A DNA stretch of 64,000 nucleotides from Pedobacter glucosidilyticus (GCF_002483235.1 NZ_DLHN01000024.1:124001-188000), one strand, 5' to 3'; positions 17,558 to 27,222 are shown, numbered from the stretch's first letter. Notes: generated by a model not told the origin, from the letters alone. Made by a program: numbers and translations.

Positions 17558-17654
17558 AGAATGTGTTGATAAAGCTCAATTTATAAGAGATGTATTTTCA
17601 TTAAATATCAGTGGTTAAAACTTATACAGCTGATGATTATCCTTACATAAAAAC

Positions 17655-19136
17655 ATGAAATTAAAAATATTTGTTCTTTCAACTTTTATAGTAGGCACTA
17701 TTTCAAGTGTTTCTGCGCAATACACATCTGATGCACTTAAATTCTCGGGAACAGAAAGCAGCGTAACTGCCAGATTTGGAGGTTTAGGTGGCCCACATAC
17801 CTCTTTGGGCGGAGATTTAAGCTCTCTATACGGCAACCCAGCAGGCTTGGGTATGTTTAGTAGCTCTGAGTTTAGCTTTACACCCGGCTACGTTAACTCG
17901 TCAAATAAAACAACCTATTTAGGGCAGAACTCCGAATCCTCTTTGGGTAATCTAAACATTAATAATTTGGGTGTTGTTTTTCATAGCCCAACGTACCGAA
18001 CAGGCGATTTAAAGAAAGGTCTTGTATCCATAAACTTTGGTATTGGCTACCAAAAAAACAACTTTTTTAGAAATGAACTTTCTTTTAGCGGAGTTACCAA
18101 TGCTAATGGACTAGGAAACTATTTTGCTAATCTTGCTAATAATGATAAGAATCCAAGCACTAATCAACCTTATGCGCCTGATCAAATTTTAGATAATCTA
18201 GTATTTGCAGCTTATGAAGGTTTTTTAATGGATTACAATACAAACAACAATAGTTATTCATCCAACACTAGATCAGGAGCAGACCAAGTTGTTTCCTATG
18301 ATAGAAAAGGTGGGCAGTCTAATGTTGATTTCTCTTTAGGCATGAACTTTAGCAATAAATTTTATCTAGGTTTTGGATTAGGTTTAGCATCTATCAATTA
18401 CCGTTCAGAAGAATTATTAAATGAGCAAGGATTTAATGATGTAGATAATGTTGACTATAACACCAATTTCTCCAAGAGTTTTGATACCCGAGGTTCTGGT
18501 GTAAATTTTAAAATTGGCGCTATTTTAAAACCTGTTAAAGAAATTAGGTTAGGATTATCCTTAGAAACACCAACTTATTATAGCATAGATGATGATTATT
18601 ATGAGGAACTTTCTTTAAGAGATCCAGACAATAATTTCATCACTGATAATAATTCATATCCTTTTTCTTATCGCTTAAATACGCCTTTAAAACTAAACGG
18701 AGGTATTTCATTCTTTATAGGTAATAAAGGTTTTATTAGTGCTGATATTAATTATCAGGATTTTTCTACCATTAAATTTAAATCTGATGAAAACGCTTTA
18801 AACATCAATACCAATAGGCAAATAGCTTCTACTTATCAAGAAAGCATCAATATTGGTTTAGGTGCCGAGTATAAAGTAACCAATAATGTAGCTTTAAGAG
18901 CGGGTTATAGAAATTTAGGAAGCCCTTATCAAGATTTAGCTTATAAAGCTAATAGATATACCGGAGGAATTGGTTATCGCTTTGGTTCTTATACACTAGA
19001 TTTTGCGGTTCAGCATCAACAAAACAGCGTTTTATCTACCTCTTTTTATACTTTTAATAATCCACAAGTTACGCCGTTTGCAGATACTAAAACTAACGTA
19101 ACGGCTGTTAGTATCACTTTTGGAGCTAGGTTTTAA
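17655..19136 (+). CDS. Outer-membrane transport protein, OmpP1/FadL/TodX-like
   Basis: 493 residues with a cleavable signal (cleavage after about residue 21, VSAQ). The mature N-terminus has GGLGGPHTSLGGDLSSLYGN (in part) and NPAGLGMF, typical of FadL/OmpP1-type barrels, in which an N-terminal hatch plugs the barrel. Multiple amphipathic strands follow, ending with VSITFGARF, a C-terminal aromatic expected for outer-membrane insertion. It probably imports hydrophobic compounds across the outer membrane. The substrate is unknown. It is a single gene ended by the hairpin at 19157-19191. Confidence 0.8.
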   Translation: MKLKIFVLSTFIVGTISSVSAQYTSDALKFSGTESSVTARFGGLGGPHTSLGGDLSSLYGNPAGLGMFSSSEFSFTPGYVNSSNKTTYLGQNSESSLGNLNINNLGVVFHSPTYRTGDLKKGLVSINFGIGYQKNNFFRNELSFSGVTNANGLGNYFANLANNDKNPSTNQPYAPDQILDNLVFAAYEGFLMDYNTNNNSYSSNTRSGADQVVSYDRKGGQSNVDFSLGMNFSNKFYLGFGLGLASINYRSEELLNEQGFNDVDNVDYNTNFSKSFDTRGSGVNFKIGAILKPVKEIRLGLSLETPTYYSIDDDYYEELSLRDPDNNFITDNNSYPFSYRLNTPLKLNGGISFFIGNKGFISADINYQDFSTIKFKSDENALNINTNRQIASTYQESINIGLGAEYKVTNNVALRAGYRNLGSPYQDLAYKANRYTGGIGYRFGSYTLDFAVQHQQNSVLSTSFYTFNNPQVTPFADTKTNVTAVSITFGARF

Positions 19137-19156
19137 ATAAAAACTTAAATCATAAA

Positions 19157-19191
19157 AAAAGCCTTAAATGCGTTAAGCATTTAAGGCTTTT
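19157..19191. terminator. Terminator after the FadL-like gene
   Basis: A perfect 15-bp stem (19157-19171 with 19177-19191) with a 5-base loop, A-rich before and T-rich after. It sits 20 bases after the stop and lies between convergent genes, so it may also serve the yoeB-like pair. Confidence 0.88.
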
Positions 19192-19257
19192 CTATATCAG
19201 ATGGAATAATTGTTAAAATTTGCTAAATATGAGGTTTTAGGTAAGAAAGGATTGTTT

Positions 19258-19536
19258 CTATTTATCTTCATAATGTCCCCAAAAAGTAAGAATTAAAACG
19301 ATTACCTTATCATCTATTATCTGATATACTAAACGGTGTTTATCTGTAATTCTACGAGACCAAATCATAGACTTAAAGTGCTTTAATTTCTCTGGCTTAC
19401 CTGTTCCTTTTGTAGGATGCTCTCGTAATTCATTTAAAAGCTTATCAATCTTTGTGAGAACTTTTTTATCACCTGCTTTTTTATGTCGTTCAATATCTAA
19501 AACAGCTTCATCAGTTAGTTCTAAAACATAACTCAT
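19258..19536 (-). CDS. YoeB/Txe-family mRNA interferase toxin
   Basis: 92 residues of the RelE/YoeB fold. It carries WSRRIT (59-64), HRLVY (67-71) and a C-terminal GHY (87-89), corresponding to the catalytic Arg65 and the C-terminal His-Tyr of E. coli YoeB, and the KGTGKPEKLKH segment preceding them. YoeB cleaves mRNA on the ribosome A site. The start overlaps the end of the upstream antitoxin gene by 4 bases (ATGA), the usual coupling in toxin-antitoxin operons. The antitoxin is not the usual YefM type. Confidence 0.9.
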   Translation of the reverse strand: MSYVLELTDEAVLDIERHKKAGDKKVLTKIDKLLNELREHPTKGTGKPEKLKHFKSMIWSRRITDKHRLVYQIIDDKVIVLILTFWGHYEDK

Positions 19537-19757
19537 AACCCTAAAAACTTCTTTTGTTCTTCTTTGGTTAAGCTTTTTACTTTTCCTAAATCTGCTTGCT
19601 TCATTGATTTACTTATTTTAGCAACAAATTCATCTTCACTTAAAAAAGTCTCATCGTCTAATTTTACTACTTCAAAACGGACTTTCATTTCTTCCAATAA
19701 GGACTTCAGTAAGGATTTCTGCTTATCATTTTTAGGATATATAGTGATACTGTCCAT
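19533..19757 (-). CDS. Putative antitoxin, DUF2683-like
   Basis: 74 residues. The N-terminus MDSITIYPKNDKQKSLLKSL is a short strand and helix like those of DUF2683 proteins; a charged, probably helical C-terminal part (LSEDEFVAKISKSMKQAD on) should wrap the toxin. It ends in a 4-base overlap with the YoeB-like gene, which is the main evidence for an antitoxin role. It has no recognisable YefM/Phd N-terminal DNA-binding fold. It may regulate its own promoter in the 120-bp gap upstream. Confidence 0.75.
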   Translation of the reverse strand: MDSITIYPKNDKQKSLLKSLLEEMKVRFEVVKLDDETFLSEDEFVAKISKSMKQADLGKVKSLTKEEQKKFLGL

Positions 19758-19877
19758 TTCTTTAAGTTTTAAGATGATACAAAATTAATAAAAGTATGAT
19801 AGAAGTTTAAATAATGATTTTCAGATCCCATTTCTTAATTGAAATTAGATCAATCTAAAATCTATTATAAAAAAAAT

Positions 19878-20852
19878 CTATTTCTGTACCACCAGCTCTC
19901 TTAACTCGCTATTTGGGTGATATTCATGATTACCTTCATGGAAAGCCAGAATAAGTGTCTTGCCAGGCCCTACAATATGAACTTTACCTTCTGGCGTAAT
20001 GGTAGCTACAGTTAAATCAGAACTTCTGTAAATTAAAGGCAATTTTGCGCTAGAACTTGCTCCTGCATCAAAATCAGCATCGCCTACTTTTTTCACCGCT
20101 AAGGTCGGATAATTAATTTTTTGCTCTTGCTTATCATACATCTTACCACCTTTATCTTTAAAGTGTTGTACGTTACGCCATATTACCTTAGGACTTTCAT
20201 GACCATCTCTTACTGTACCATAAACACCATATTTATGATAATTTCCGTTGAAATTGTTGATAGCTTTTTCGTTATCTGCCAACTCAAAAACCTTCTTATC
20301 ATTTAAATAAACCATAAATTTATTACCTACATCTTCTTGTAAGTGTATTACGTTTACTTTCACCTCTTTTCCGTAAATATTATCCATCACTTTAATTCTG
20401 GAAGAAGAACCACAATTAATGGTTAAGCTTCCATTATCTTCATAAAAACCTCTCAACATAAATTGAGTAGCACCTTCATGGCTTCCCCATATCTGCATTA
20501 AACATTCATCATCTAAAGGTTTAAAAATCGTTACATAGCCTTCAAACTGACGGGCTCCGTATTCATACTCGTTTATCAACCTAATTTCTGCCCGGTTAGA
20601 TTTCTTATCATATAACTGAAATGTTTCGGTTTTATCTTGAGCATTATAGGTATAACTAGCATTTTTACCTACTGAAGTATGCAACTCTTGATGCGCTGTC
20701 CAATCGTACATCATGTGTTTACCAACCTCGTTACACAAGTGTATTTTCTTTTTAGGATTATAGTTTTCCCAAGTAATTTGACTTACGGGAATTTGGGCAA
20801 TTAGCTGTAGAGATACGGCCAACAAAATCGTAGTTAAGGTGATTTTTTTCAT
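19878..20852 (-). CDS. Secreted PL7-like jelly-roll protein
   Basis: 324 residues; signal peptide cleaved after about residue 20 (LIAQ). The domain at about 25-240 has three spaced motifs like those of the alginate lyase 2/PL7 superfamily: NRAEIR (86-91), QIW (120-122) and YHKYGVY (205-211). PL7 enzymes have R-S/T-E-L-R, Q-I/V-H and YFKxGxYxQ. The His of QIH is Trp here. It is a paralogue of the N-terminal domain of the next gene upstream (also sharing EVKxNVIH). A C-terminal tail (about 245-324) looks like a bacterial Ig-like or CBM domain (DLTVATITPEGKVHIV). It follows that gene by 17 bases, so the two form an operon. It lacks a T9SS tail. Confidence 0.7.
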   Translation of the reverse strand: MKKITLTTILLAVSLQLIAQIPVSQITWENYNPKKKIHLCNEVGKHMMYDWTAHQELHTSVGKNASYTYNAQDKTETFQLYDKKSNRAEIRLINEYEYGARQFEGYVTIFKPLDDECLMQIWGSHEGATQFMLRGFYEDNGSLTINCGSSSRIKVMDNIYGKEVKVNVIHLQEDVGNKFMVYLNDKKVFELADNEKAINNFNGNYHKYGVYGTVRDGHESPKVIWRNVQHFKDKGGKMYDKQEQKINYPTLAVKKVGDADFDAGASSSAKLPLIYRSSDLTVATITPEGKVHIVGPGKTLILAFHEGNHEYHPNSELRELVVQK

Positions 20853-20869
20853 GATTAAAATATTTCAAT

Positions 20870-23392
20870 TTATAGCTTCTTTACAAATTTTATGCTGTTA
20901 GCAAGTTCTTTAGATGATAGGTTTAACAAGTAAATACCATCTGCTACCCCTGCTAAAGAAATTGGATAAGTATTTTCACCTTCTTTAAGTATAATCTTTT
21001 GCTCGTATACTTTTTGACCATTTAAATTACTTATACTTAAAGTACCCTGATGTTGACTTATAGCGTGAATAATCACATGATACTCATTAGCAGATAATTT
21101 ATATATATAGCTTGTGTTTAGATTTTCTAAACTATAATTAACTACTCTAGGCCCAAAATATTCATATTTGCCATTAAAATCTATTTGCTTTAAACGGTAG
21201 TAATTATTTCCGTTAAAGGGATTATTATCAATAAAATGATAATCTAAAGTGCTATTACTATTGTCAGCTCCTTCTTTCTCGCCTATTTTAACAAAAATCC
21301 CATCATCATTAGCTCTTTCTATCTCAAACCTAGCGTTATCAGACTCTGACGCGGTACTCCAATTTAGACTTACGCTATTGAAAACTCTTCTGGCATCAAA
21401 ACCTATTAAAGAAACTGGTAAAACCGTAGGGTCATTTAAATCTGCTAAAAAATTTGCATATCTGAGATCATCCAAGATAATCTCTCCATCTGCATTAGAA
21501 TTGTTATTAACAATAAGAGAAATAAAATCTAATTTAGCATCGGCTGATAAGCCCGCAGCGCTAAAATTATGATTACTTCCTGTTGTAGTTAAGCGTGTGT
21601 TATTAATCCAAATATGGTAAGAGCCTGCTGTTACAGTATAGCTTTGAGTACCGATAGTATAGTCTAATGGCTGTGCCGAATTATTACAAAACATTCTCAT
21701 ATTAAATTCTGTACCGTTACTCAAAGTAACTCCAGAAATATTGGTGTAAGTACTTGTAGCCCCTACTCTTGTCGCAAAATTATAGTTACCATTTGATTGT
21801 GGTTGCCATCTAATAACTGCAAAAACAGGATTTGCATTTTGCAAATTAGAGCCGCTGGATCCTGCATCAGTAGCTGCGCCATCGCCTATCAAAAACTGGT
21901 AGGTACCATTAGTTCCTGATACAAATTTCACATTCATACTCAGGCTAAATAAATTAGTCGCAATTCTTGGTGTTTGATTGGTAGCACCAATATTGGTAAT
22001 ATAGAACTTATTAACATTATTACCTGTTGAAGGATAGATAGCCAACCTTGCTCCATTACTTCCATTTGTAAAATTTGTACCTGATGTAACTAACCTAAAA
22101 CCTCCATTTGCGGTACTATTGACTCTAATAGTTGCACTTTGACCTTCTCCTGGAGAAGTTAAAGGATTTGAACCGCCACTAGCAGTACCACCTGTGGTAT
22201 ATGTTGCTGCCCCTACTGTAAATGTTGCTGCTTGTGTACCAAAATTATATTGCCAAATAGCATTAGAAGCATCAGCAAAAGGCATATTAGTTGTATTAAC
22301 GAATATAGCATTAGAAAAGGCAGAGTTACTAACACCATTAGCTCTTACTCTAAACCAATAGTCAATGCCGGCTGTTAAACCTGTTGCTTGAAACGTTTTA
22401 ACATTAAAATTTGTAGTTGTTAAATCTGAGAAACCGGTAGTTGCACTTGTAGTTGATACTTGTAAGGTATAACCAGTATCATGACTTACATCTGTCCAAG
22501 AAAGGTTAACAGCAGTTGGGCTAACAATTGAAGCTGACAAACCTGTAGGCACAGCAGGATTAGGCGTATTACTAGGCGCATATGTTCCTCCTTCCCAAAG
22601 CCTTACATTTCTCCATTGTACTTGAGAATTTACAATGCTATTTGTACTTGGCTCATCTTCACGCCCGTAACATCCATATTTAAAATAATTTCCATCCACA
22701 TTGTTAGGAGTGAAATTTTCTGACAAAGTGAGTCTTAAAACACCATTCACGAAGAAGTAAATCTTGCCTGCTTTTGTAGCTGTTTGTTGTTCGTGAATAA
22801 CGTTAATTTTGACTTCTTGATTGAGGATATTTGTTGCAATGGTTGTATTCCCGATCATATCAAATGTTCCATTAGAAACAACCCTTAAAGTTCCTCCATT
22901 TGAAAAAGCGTCTCCTCTAATTTGTAGTAAAGTGGCTCTTTGTACGCCGTTTTCTATAATACCTCCAAATATTTGAAATACTGCATTATCAGAAAAAACA
23001 TTGTCATTTATAGTAACAAAACCTTCAAATTGTCTTGTTCCGTCAACATAGTCATCATGTATTCTTATCTCAGAGCGATTTCCTGGAAATTTAAAAAGCG
23101 AAAAAGTATGGGTTCTATTAACCCCATTTTCAATAAAAGAATAACCACTTGTAGAATTAATTGTATTGAAATTACTTGAAGTAGCACCGTTTGTATCCAT
23201 GTAACTTGCATCGCCATTATTCCACGCTCTGGTAATTAAACTTCCTTCATAATTTTGTAAATGCACACGTTGTGCTTGTTCTTGAACAGTTGTAATATCA
23301 TTCCAACCTGTGCCTTCTTGGGCAAAAAGAAATTGTGAAGTAAGTAATAAAGTTATTAAAGTCTTAAAAGAGCGTAGCAGTTTTAATTTCAT
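20870..23392 (-). CDS. T9SS-secreted multidomain PL7-like protein
   Basis: 840 residues from the ATG at 23392 (MKLKLL); an upstream ATG at 23422 adds ten residues but weakens the signal peptide. Layout: signal (to about residue 24), PL7-like jelly roll (about 30-270) with NRSEIR (105-110), QIF (140-142) and YFKYGCY (236-242), an FN3 domain (about 280-367), a second beta-sandwich (about 385-650), and a C-terminal type A sorting domain (last 80 residues, containing GTLSISNLNGQKVYEQ and a final FVKKL). It is exported by the type IX system to the surface or medium. It is the first gene of the two-gene unit with its paralogue. Confidence 0.78.
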   Translation of the reverse strand: MKLKLLRSFKTLITLLLTSQFLFAQEGTGWNDITTVQEQAQRVHLQNYEGSLITRAWNNGDASYMDTNGATSSNFNTINSTSGYSFIENGVNRTHTFSLFKFPGNRSEIRIHDDYVDGTRQFEGFVTINDNVFSDNAVFQIFGGIIENGVQRATLLQIRGDAFSNGGTLRVVSNGTFDMIGNTTIATNILNQEVKINVIHEQQTATKAGKIYFFVNGVLRLTLSENFTPNNVDGNYFKYGCYGREDEPSTNSIVNSQVQWRNVRLWEGGTYAPSNTPNPAVPTGLSASIVSPTAVNLSWTDVSHDTGYTLQVSTTSATTGFSDLTTTNFNVKTFQATGLTAGIDYWFRVRANGVSNSAFSNAIFVNTTNMPFADASNAIWQYNFGTQAATFTVGAATYTTGGTASGGSNPLTSPGEGQSATIRVNSTANGGFRLVTSGTNFTNGSNGARLAIYPSTGNNVNKFYITNIGATNQTPRIATNLFSLSMNVKFVSGTNGTYQFLIGDGAATDAGSSGSNLQNANPVFAVIRWQPQSNGNYNFATRVGATSTYTNISGVTLSNGTEFNMRMFCNNSAQPLDYTIGTQSYTVTAGSYHIWINNTRLTTTGSNHNFSAAGLSADAKLDFISLIVNNNSNADGEIILDDLRYANFLADLNDPTVLPVSLIGFDARRVFNSVSLNWSTASESDNARFEIERANDDGIFVKIGEKEGADNSNSTLDYHFIDNNPFNGNNYYRLKQIDFNGKYEYFGPRVVNYSLENLNTSYIYKLSANEYHVIIHAISQHQGTLSISNLNGQKVYEQKIILKEGENTYPISLAGVADGIYLLNLSSKELANSIKFVKKL

Positions 23393-23620
23393 AGTTATTG
23401 AGTTTAAAAAATGAGAAATCATAAAACTATTAAGAACTCATAACAGCGTTTTTAAAACCTGATTATGATAATTAAAATAGATTTACATGAAATAATTGGT
23501 TTGCCACTATGAGCTATTTCAAATATCAAGATTAAAAAGAATGAAAAACTAACTTGAATTGGCAGATTTATCACTCAAATTAGCGTTTAAAAAGTGCTAT
23601 AAAGCATTTTCTAGACACAA

Positions 23621-23654
23621 AAAAAGGCATCTACTAAAAGTAGACACCTTTTTT
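23621..23654. terminator. Terminator downstream of dps
   Basis: Imperfect hairpin (arms 23621-23634 and 23640-23654, two mismatched pairs) with A and T runs on both flanks. It lies 18 bases past the dps stop on the minus strand. Confidence 0.7.
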
Positions 23655-23672
23655 AAATCATCATGATTAAAA

Positions 23673-24155
23673 TTACTTATTCCCGTTATAAGCTCTCAAC
23701 ATCCAACTGGTTTTTTCTTGGAACTTCATAAAACCTGTAATCATATCGGCGGTACCTTCATCATTTGCATTTTCTGAGGCATTTTCAATGATTTCTCTTT
23801 CCAAATCAATAAGGGTTTTATAGTCTTCTAATATCGCATCAACCATTTTTGCCGGAGCCATTCCTTCTGTTTCTATCTCTTTAATTTTTGCAACTTCTGT
23901 ATAGCTTTTAAAAGTGCTGTATGGAGATTTGCCTAAAGTTAACACACGTTCGGCAAGTTCATCAATGGTGAGTTGTGCATTGTTATACAGTTCTTCAAAC
24001 TTTACATGGAGGGTAAAAAAATCGTTTCCTCTCACATTCCAATGGCAGCCTCTAAGTTTTTGATAATGTACTTGATAATTAGCTAATAAATCATTCAGTT
24101 GGTCTACTAGCGCTACTACTTTCTTGTCGTTTAATCCTATTTTGTTTGTTGCCAT
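23673..24155 (-). CDS. dps: Dps-family ferritin-like DNA-protecting protein
   Basis: 160 residues, the usual Dps length. The ferroxidase residues sit where expected: GCHWNV (His of helix A), LHVKFEELYNN (His, Glu) and the DELAERVLTLG segment. The N-terminal helix and C-terminal tail are short, so DNA binding cannot be judged. Dps forms a dodecamer that oxidises and stores iron and shields DNA from peroxide. It is divergent from nothing close: a single gene between the T9SS protein and the NfeD gene on the same strand, with its own terminator. Confidence 0.9.
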   Translation of the reverse strand: MATNKIGLNDKKVVALVDQLNDLLANYQVHYQKLRGCHWNVRGNDFFTLHVKFEELYNNAQLTIDELAERVLTLGKSPYSTFKSYTEVAKIKEIETEGMAPAKMVDAILEDYKTLIDLEREIIENASENANDEGTADMITGFMKFQEKTSWMLRAYNGNK

Positions 24156-24189
24156 AATAAGTATAATTTAAATTAAAGGGTAATTAGCC

Positions 24190-25515
24190 TTATGCTTTTC
24201 TAACTACCAGATTATAATTTTCAATTTTACTTACAACAATATTCGTTCCGTTCTCAATAAAGCCATCGTTAGATACAGCATCGTACCAATTCCCATCTAT
24301 TTCTATTTTACCTGATGGGCGTAAATCAGTTTTAGCAAAACCAATTTTACCAATAAAAGACGTATCTGGTTTTCTTACTTGATAACCTTGTGTAGCTTGC
24401 TGTTCATCCTCCAAAACTAACCTTTTAAACATTTTAGATTTTAGAACATTGCCCCCAAAGAAAGCACCTACCACTATAGCCCCAATCATAGAAAGAAGCA
24501 CCAGTAAAAAAGAATTTGTTAAACGCTCTCCGCTGGTAACATTAAAATCAAAAAAATCATTTAAAATAAGGCTAAAAGCCAATCCGCTAATCATCATTAC
24601 AATACCTAAAATACCAAAAATACCAAACCCAGGAATGAAAAATATTTCTAACACGAGTAAAGCTATCCCAACAATAAATAATAAAATCTCCCAATTATCG
24701 GCTAAACCTTCTAAATATAAAGGAGCAAAGAAAAGTAAGGCCGCCACTACTGATACAAGTAAGGCAAAGCCAATTCCGGGTGCTTGCAGCTCAAAATAAA
24801 TGCCTCCAATAATCAATAAAATTAAAACACCACTTACAGCAGGGTTAATTAAAAACCCTATAATATAGTCTATTAAAGTAGGCTGATAAACTTCTAAATC
24901 GTAAGATTTTAATCCTTCTTTAGCTAGTAGTTCTTTTACAGAACTTGCTTCAGCATTGCAAAAACCATTAGCAATAGCTTCTGTAGTGGTAAAAGTAAGC
25001 ACTTTACCCTTTGGTTTAATAGTGGGTATTTCTAAATCAGGGTCAACAAAACCTTCTGCTATTTTAGGATTTCTACCTTTACTCTCTGCCGTTGTTCGCA
25101 TTAAGCCACGCATGTAGGATTGATATTTTTCTGGCAGCACTTCTCCTTCTGCATTAACTACGCTTGCAGCACCAATACTAGCTCCTTTGTGCATATAAAT
25201 TTTATCACAAGCTATAGCAATTAAAGCCCCTGCTGATGCTGCATTATTATCAATAAAAACAATAGTTTCCATAGGTGCAGTCAAAATAGCAGAGCGTATA
25301 GAGTCTGCATAATCCAGCATTCCGCCAAAAGTATTCATGTGTATCAATAAAACATCGGCCTTTTGTTGTTTGGCATTTTCTATAGCAATTCTGGTGGTAC
25401 GCCAAGCAGCCGGATTTATTTCTTGCTTTAAGTTAAACTGATAAACTTTTGGCTGCGCTATCACTAGATGATTGCTTAAAAACAAGCTTATAAAGAGATA
25501 AAAGATATGCTTCAT
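24190..25515 (-). CDS. NfeD-family membrane serine protease (ClpP-class)
   Basis: 441 residues from the ATG at 25515 (MKHIFYL), which gives a normal signal peptide; the longer frame to 25560 would overlap the divergent gene. Domains: signal, a ClpP-like serine protease domain (nucleophile in NNAASAGALIAIACD, with a downstream Lys in the family position), about four membrane helices (about 215-345), and a C-terminal NfeD OB-fold. The full-length NfeD type (like archaeal 1510-N with STOPP) cleaves hydrophobic stretches of membrane proteins such as stomatins. No stomatin/prohibitin gene is adjacent here, which is a little unusual. Confidence 0.88.
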   Translation of the reverse strand: MKHIFYLFISLFLSNHLVIAQPKVYQFNLKQEINPAAWRTTRIAIENAKQQKADVLLIHMNTFGGMLDYADSIRSAILTAPMETIVFIDNNAASAGALIAIACDKIYMHKGASIGAASVVNAEGEVLPEKYQSYMRGLMRTTAESKGRNPKIAEGFVDPDLEIPTIKPKGKVLTFTTTEAIANGFCNAEASSVKELLAKEGLKSYDLEVYQPTLIDYIIGFLINPAVSGVLILLIIGGIYFELQAPGIGFALLVSVVAALLFFAPLYLEGLADNWEILLFIVGIALLVLEIFFIPGFGIFGILGIVMMISGLAFSLILNDFFDFNVTSGERLTNSFLLVLLSMIGAIVVGAFFGGNVLKSKMFKRLVLEDEQQATQGYQVRKPDTSFIGKIGFAKTDLRPSGKIEIDGNWYDAVSNDGFIENGTNIVVSKIENYNLVVRKA

Positions 25516-25541
25516 GATATTAATTTCTATTTTTGAATAAG

Positions 25542-26285
25542 ATGTTAAATAAAGATACATTAAAGCCCTTATTAAAACAGCAATTAGAGGGAATTATCTG
25601 GAAAATAGTTTTAGATGACGAGCTAAATTGCATGGCTATAGAAAGCAGAACTTTAACAAAACAGGTTTTATTTTCTGTTTATGATTTTAACCAACAATGC
25701 TTCATTATCCTTAACTATCCTTTTGAAGAAAAGTGGCAATTGGGATTATTAGCACTGTATCAACACAAATTGATATTACATGGTTTTGAGAACGAATTTG
25801 CGCCTACACAAAAAAACATCTTGGTCTTTAATTTAATTGATAAAAATATTGGCTGGCAAAACTATAGTCATACCGCACAAGCCGTTTATAAAGAAGGTAT
25901 TTTAGCCTATAATGCCAAAATAATGCCTCGTAAACTAGAGTTATTAGATCTAAATACGGGAAAGTCTTTAGGTTTGCTTAAAGCAGATGGTACCCTACAA
26001 CAGCTTCAAAATCAAATTATCCTACCAGAACATCAACTAGCTGAAAATATCTGGGATACAGCGCAACAATTAATTTACAAAGACCTTTTTATAAGAAGCT
26101 TATATCTTAAAAATAAAGACAGCTACACCCAAATAATTGAAGTTTATAATAAAGAAAACAATATTTTACTTTCTGATATTTTAAATGACAACATACAAAA
26201 ACTAGCAGAAGATACGTTCTTTGTGTGGCTTGGCAAACTGGTATACATCAGAAACAAATCAGAAATTGTGAGTTATTTACTATAA
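25542..26285 (+). CDS. DUF4905 domain protein
   Basis: 247 residues from ATG 25542; a TTG at 25533 would add three residues. No signal peptide or membrane segment is visible. The sequence shows a series of beta-strands like a small propeller or beta-sandwich (for example KIVLDDELNCMAIESR, KQVLFSVYDF, HKLILHGF), consistent with DUF4905, a family found mainly in Bacteroidota. The function is unknown. It is divergent from nfeD with only 26 bases between start codons, and is followed 31 bases later by the LysM gene, so the pair and uridine kinase may be one transcript. Confidence 0.7.
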   Translation: MLNKDTLKPLLKQQLEGIIWKIVLDDELNCMAIESRTLTKQVLFSVYDFNQQCFIILNYPFEEKWQLGLLALYQHKLILHGFENEFAPTQKNILVFNLIDKNIGWQNYSHTAQAVYKEGILAYNAKIMPRKLELLDLNTGKSLGLLKADGTLQQLQNQIILPEHQLAENIWDTAQQLIYKDLFIRSLYLKNKDSYTQIIEVYNKENNILLSDILNDNIQKLAEDTFFVWLGKLVYIRNKSEIVSYLL

Positions 26286-26316
26286 TTGCAAAGTTTTTCA
26301 GAGAAGACCTTAATAC

Positions 26317-27222
26317 ATGAAGCTTAAAACAATCTTATTAATAACCTTTTCTATACTATCATTTTCTGCATCTGCAACTACCTTAGTAGACTCTGTAGGT
26401 ATAGAAAATTCTGCCGGAAAAAAAGTTATCCTACATAAAATAGAACCAAAAGAAAACTATTATGCTTTAGGCAGAAAATATAATGTTTCGCCAAAAGCGA
26501 TTATGGATTTCAATAATAATGTTGCGCTTAGCATTGGTCAGGTGATTAAAATACCAACCGATAGACCTTTTGCAGAGCAAAAACCTGTAAGTTTTAACTC
26601 TTCATCAAACACTGCACAAAACAACGGTAAAAGAGAATCAATACACGTTGTGCAAGCTAAAGAAACACTTTACAGTATTGCCAGTAAATACAATATGCGT
26701 GTGGATGATTTAAAGCTCCTTAACAACCTTAAAACTACAGGCTTAAGTATTGGCCAAACATTAAAAATTTTAGTTAATGATGAAGTTAGCTTAAAACCAG
26801 AAGTAGTTAAAAATGCCCAAACAGGTAAACCAGAAGTAGTTAAAGAACAAATTACAAAGCCTGAAGTTAAAATTAAATACATAGACTCAACAGACTCTAA
26901 CTCAGGTATAGAAATACCAAGAAACAGATATGGCATTACTGAGAAAAATGAAAAAGGCATTGCTGTTTGGATAAACGACGAAAACTTAGACGCCACCAAA
27001 AGCTACGCTTTACACAAGCTTGCCCCTGTAGGTACTATTGTAAAAATTACCAACCCTATGACTAATAGAAGCGTTTTTGCTAAAGTTGTAGGTAAGTATA
27101 CCGAGAACGAAACTACCAAAGATGTTATCATCGTGATTACCAAAGCAGCTTCTGACGCTTTAGGTGCTTTAGATAAAAGGTTTTTAGTAAATATTACATA
27201 CGGACTTCCAAATGAACAATAA
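26317..27222 (+). CDS. LysM-RlpA-like cell-wall protein
   Basis: 301 residues with a signal peptide (SASA, about residue 20), two LysM peptidoglycan-binding domains (about 38-80 and 109-153), a Lys/Val/Glu-rich linker with repeated KPEVVK, and a C-terminal double-psi beta-barrel (about 205-301) like RlpA (GIAVWINDENLDATKSYALH, VGTIVKITNPMTNRSV). RlpA-type proteins cleave naked glycan strands at division sites; the catalytic Asp/His of Pseudomonas RlpA cannot be confidently assigned here. Its end overlaps the uridine kinase start by 11 bases. Confidence 0.82.
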   Translation: MKLKTILLITFSILSFSASATTLVDSVGIENSAGKKVILHKIEPKENYYALGRKYNVSPKAIMDFNNNVALSIGQVIKIPTDRPFAEQKPVSFNSSSNTAQNNGKRESIHVVQAKETLYSIASKYNMRVDDLKLLNNLKTTGLSIGQTLKILVNDEVSLKPEVVKNAQTGKPEVVKEQITKPEVKIKYIDSTDSNSGIEIPRNRYGITEKNEKGIAVWINDENLDATKSYALHKLAPVGTIVKITNPMTNRSVFAKVVGKYTENETTKDVIIVITKAASDALGALDKRFLVNITYGLPNEQ

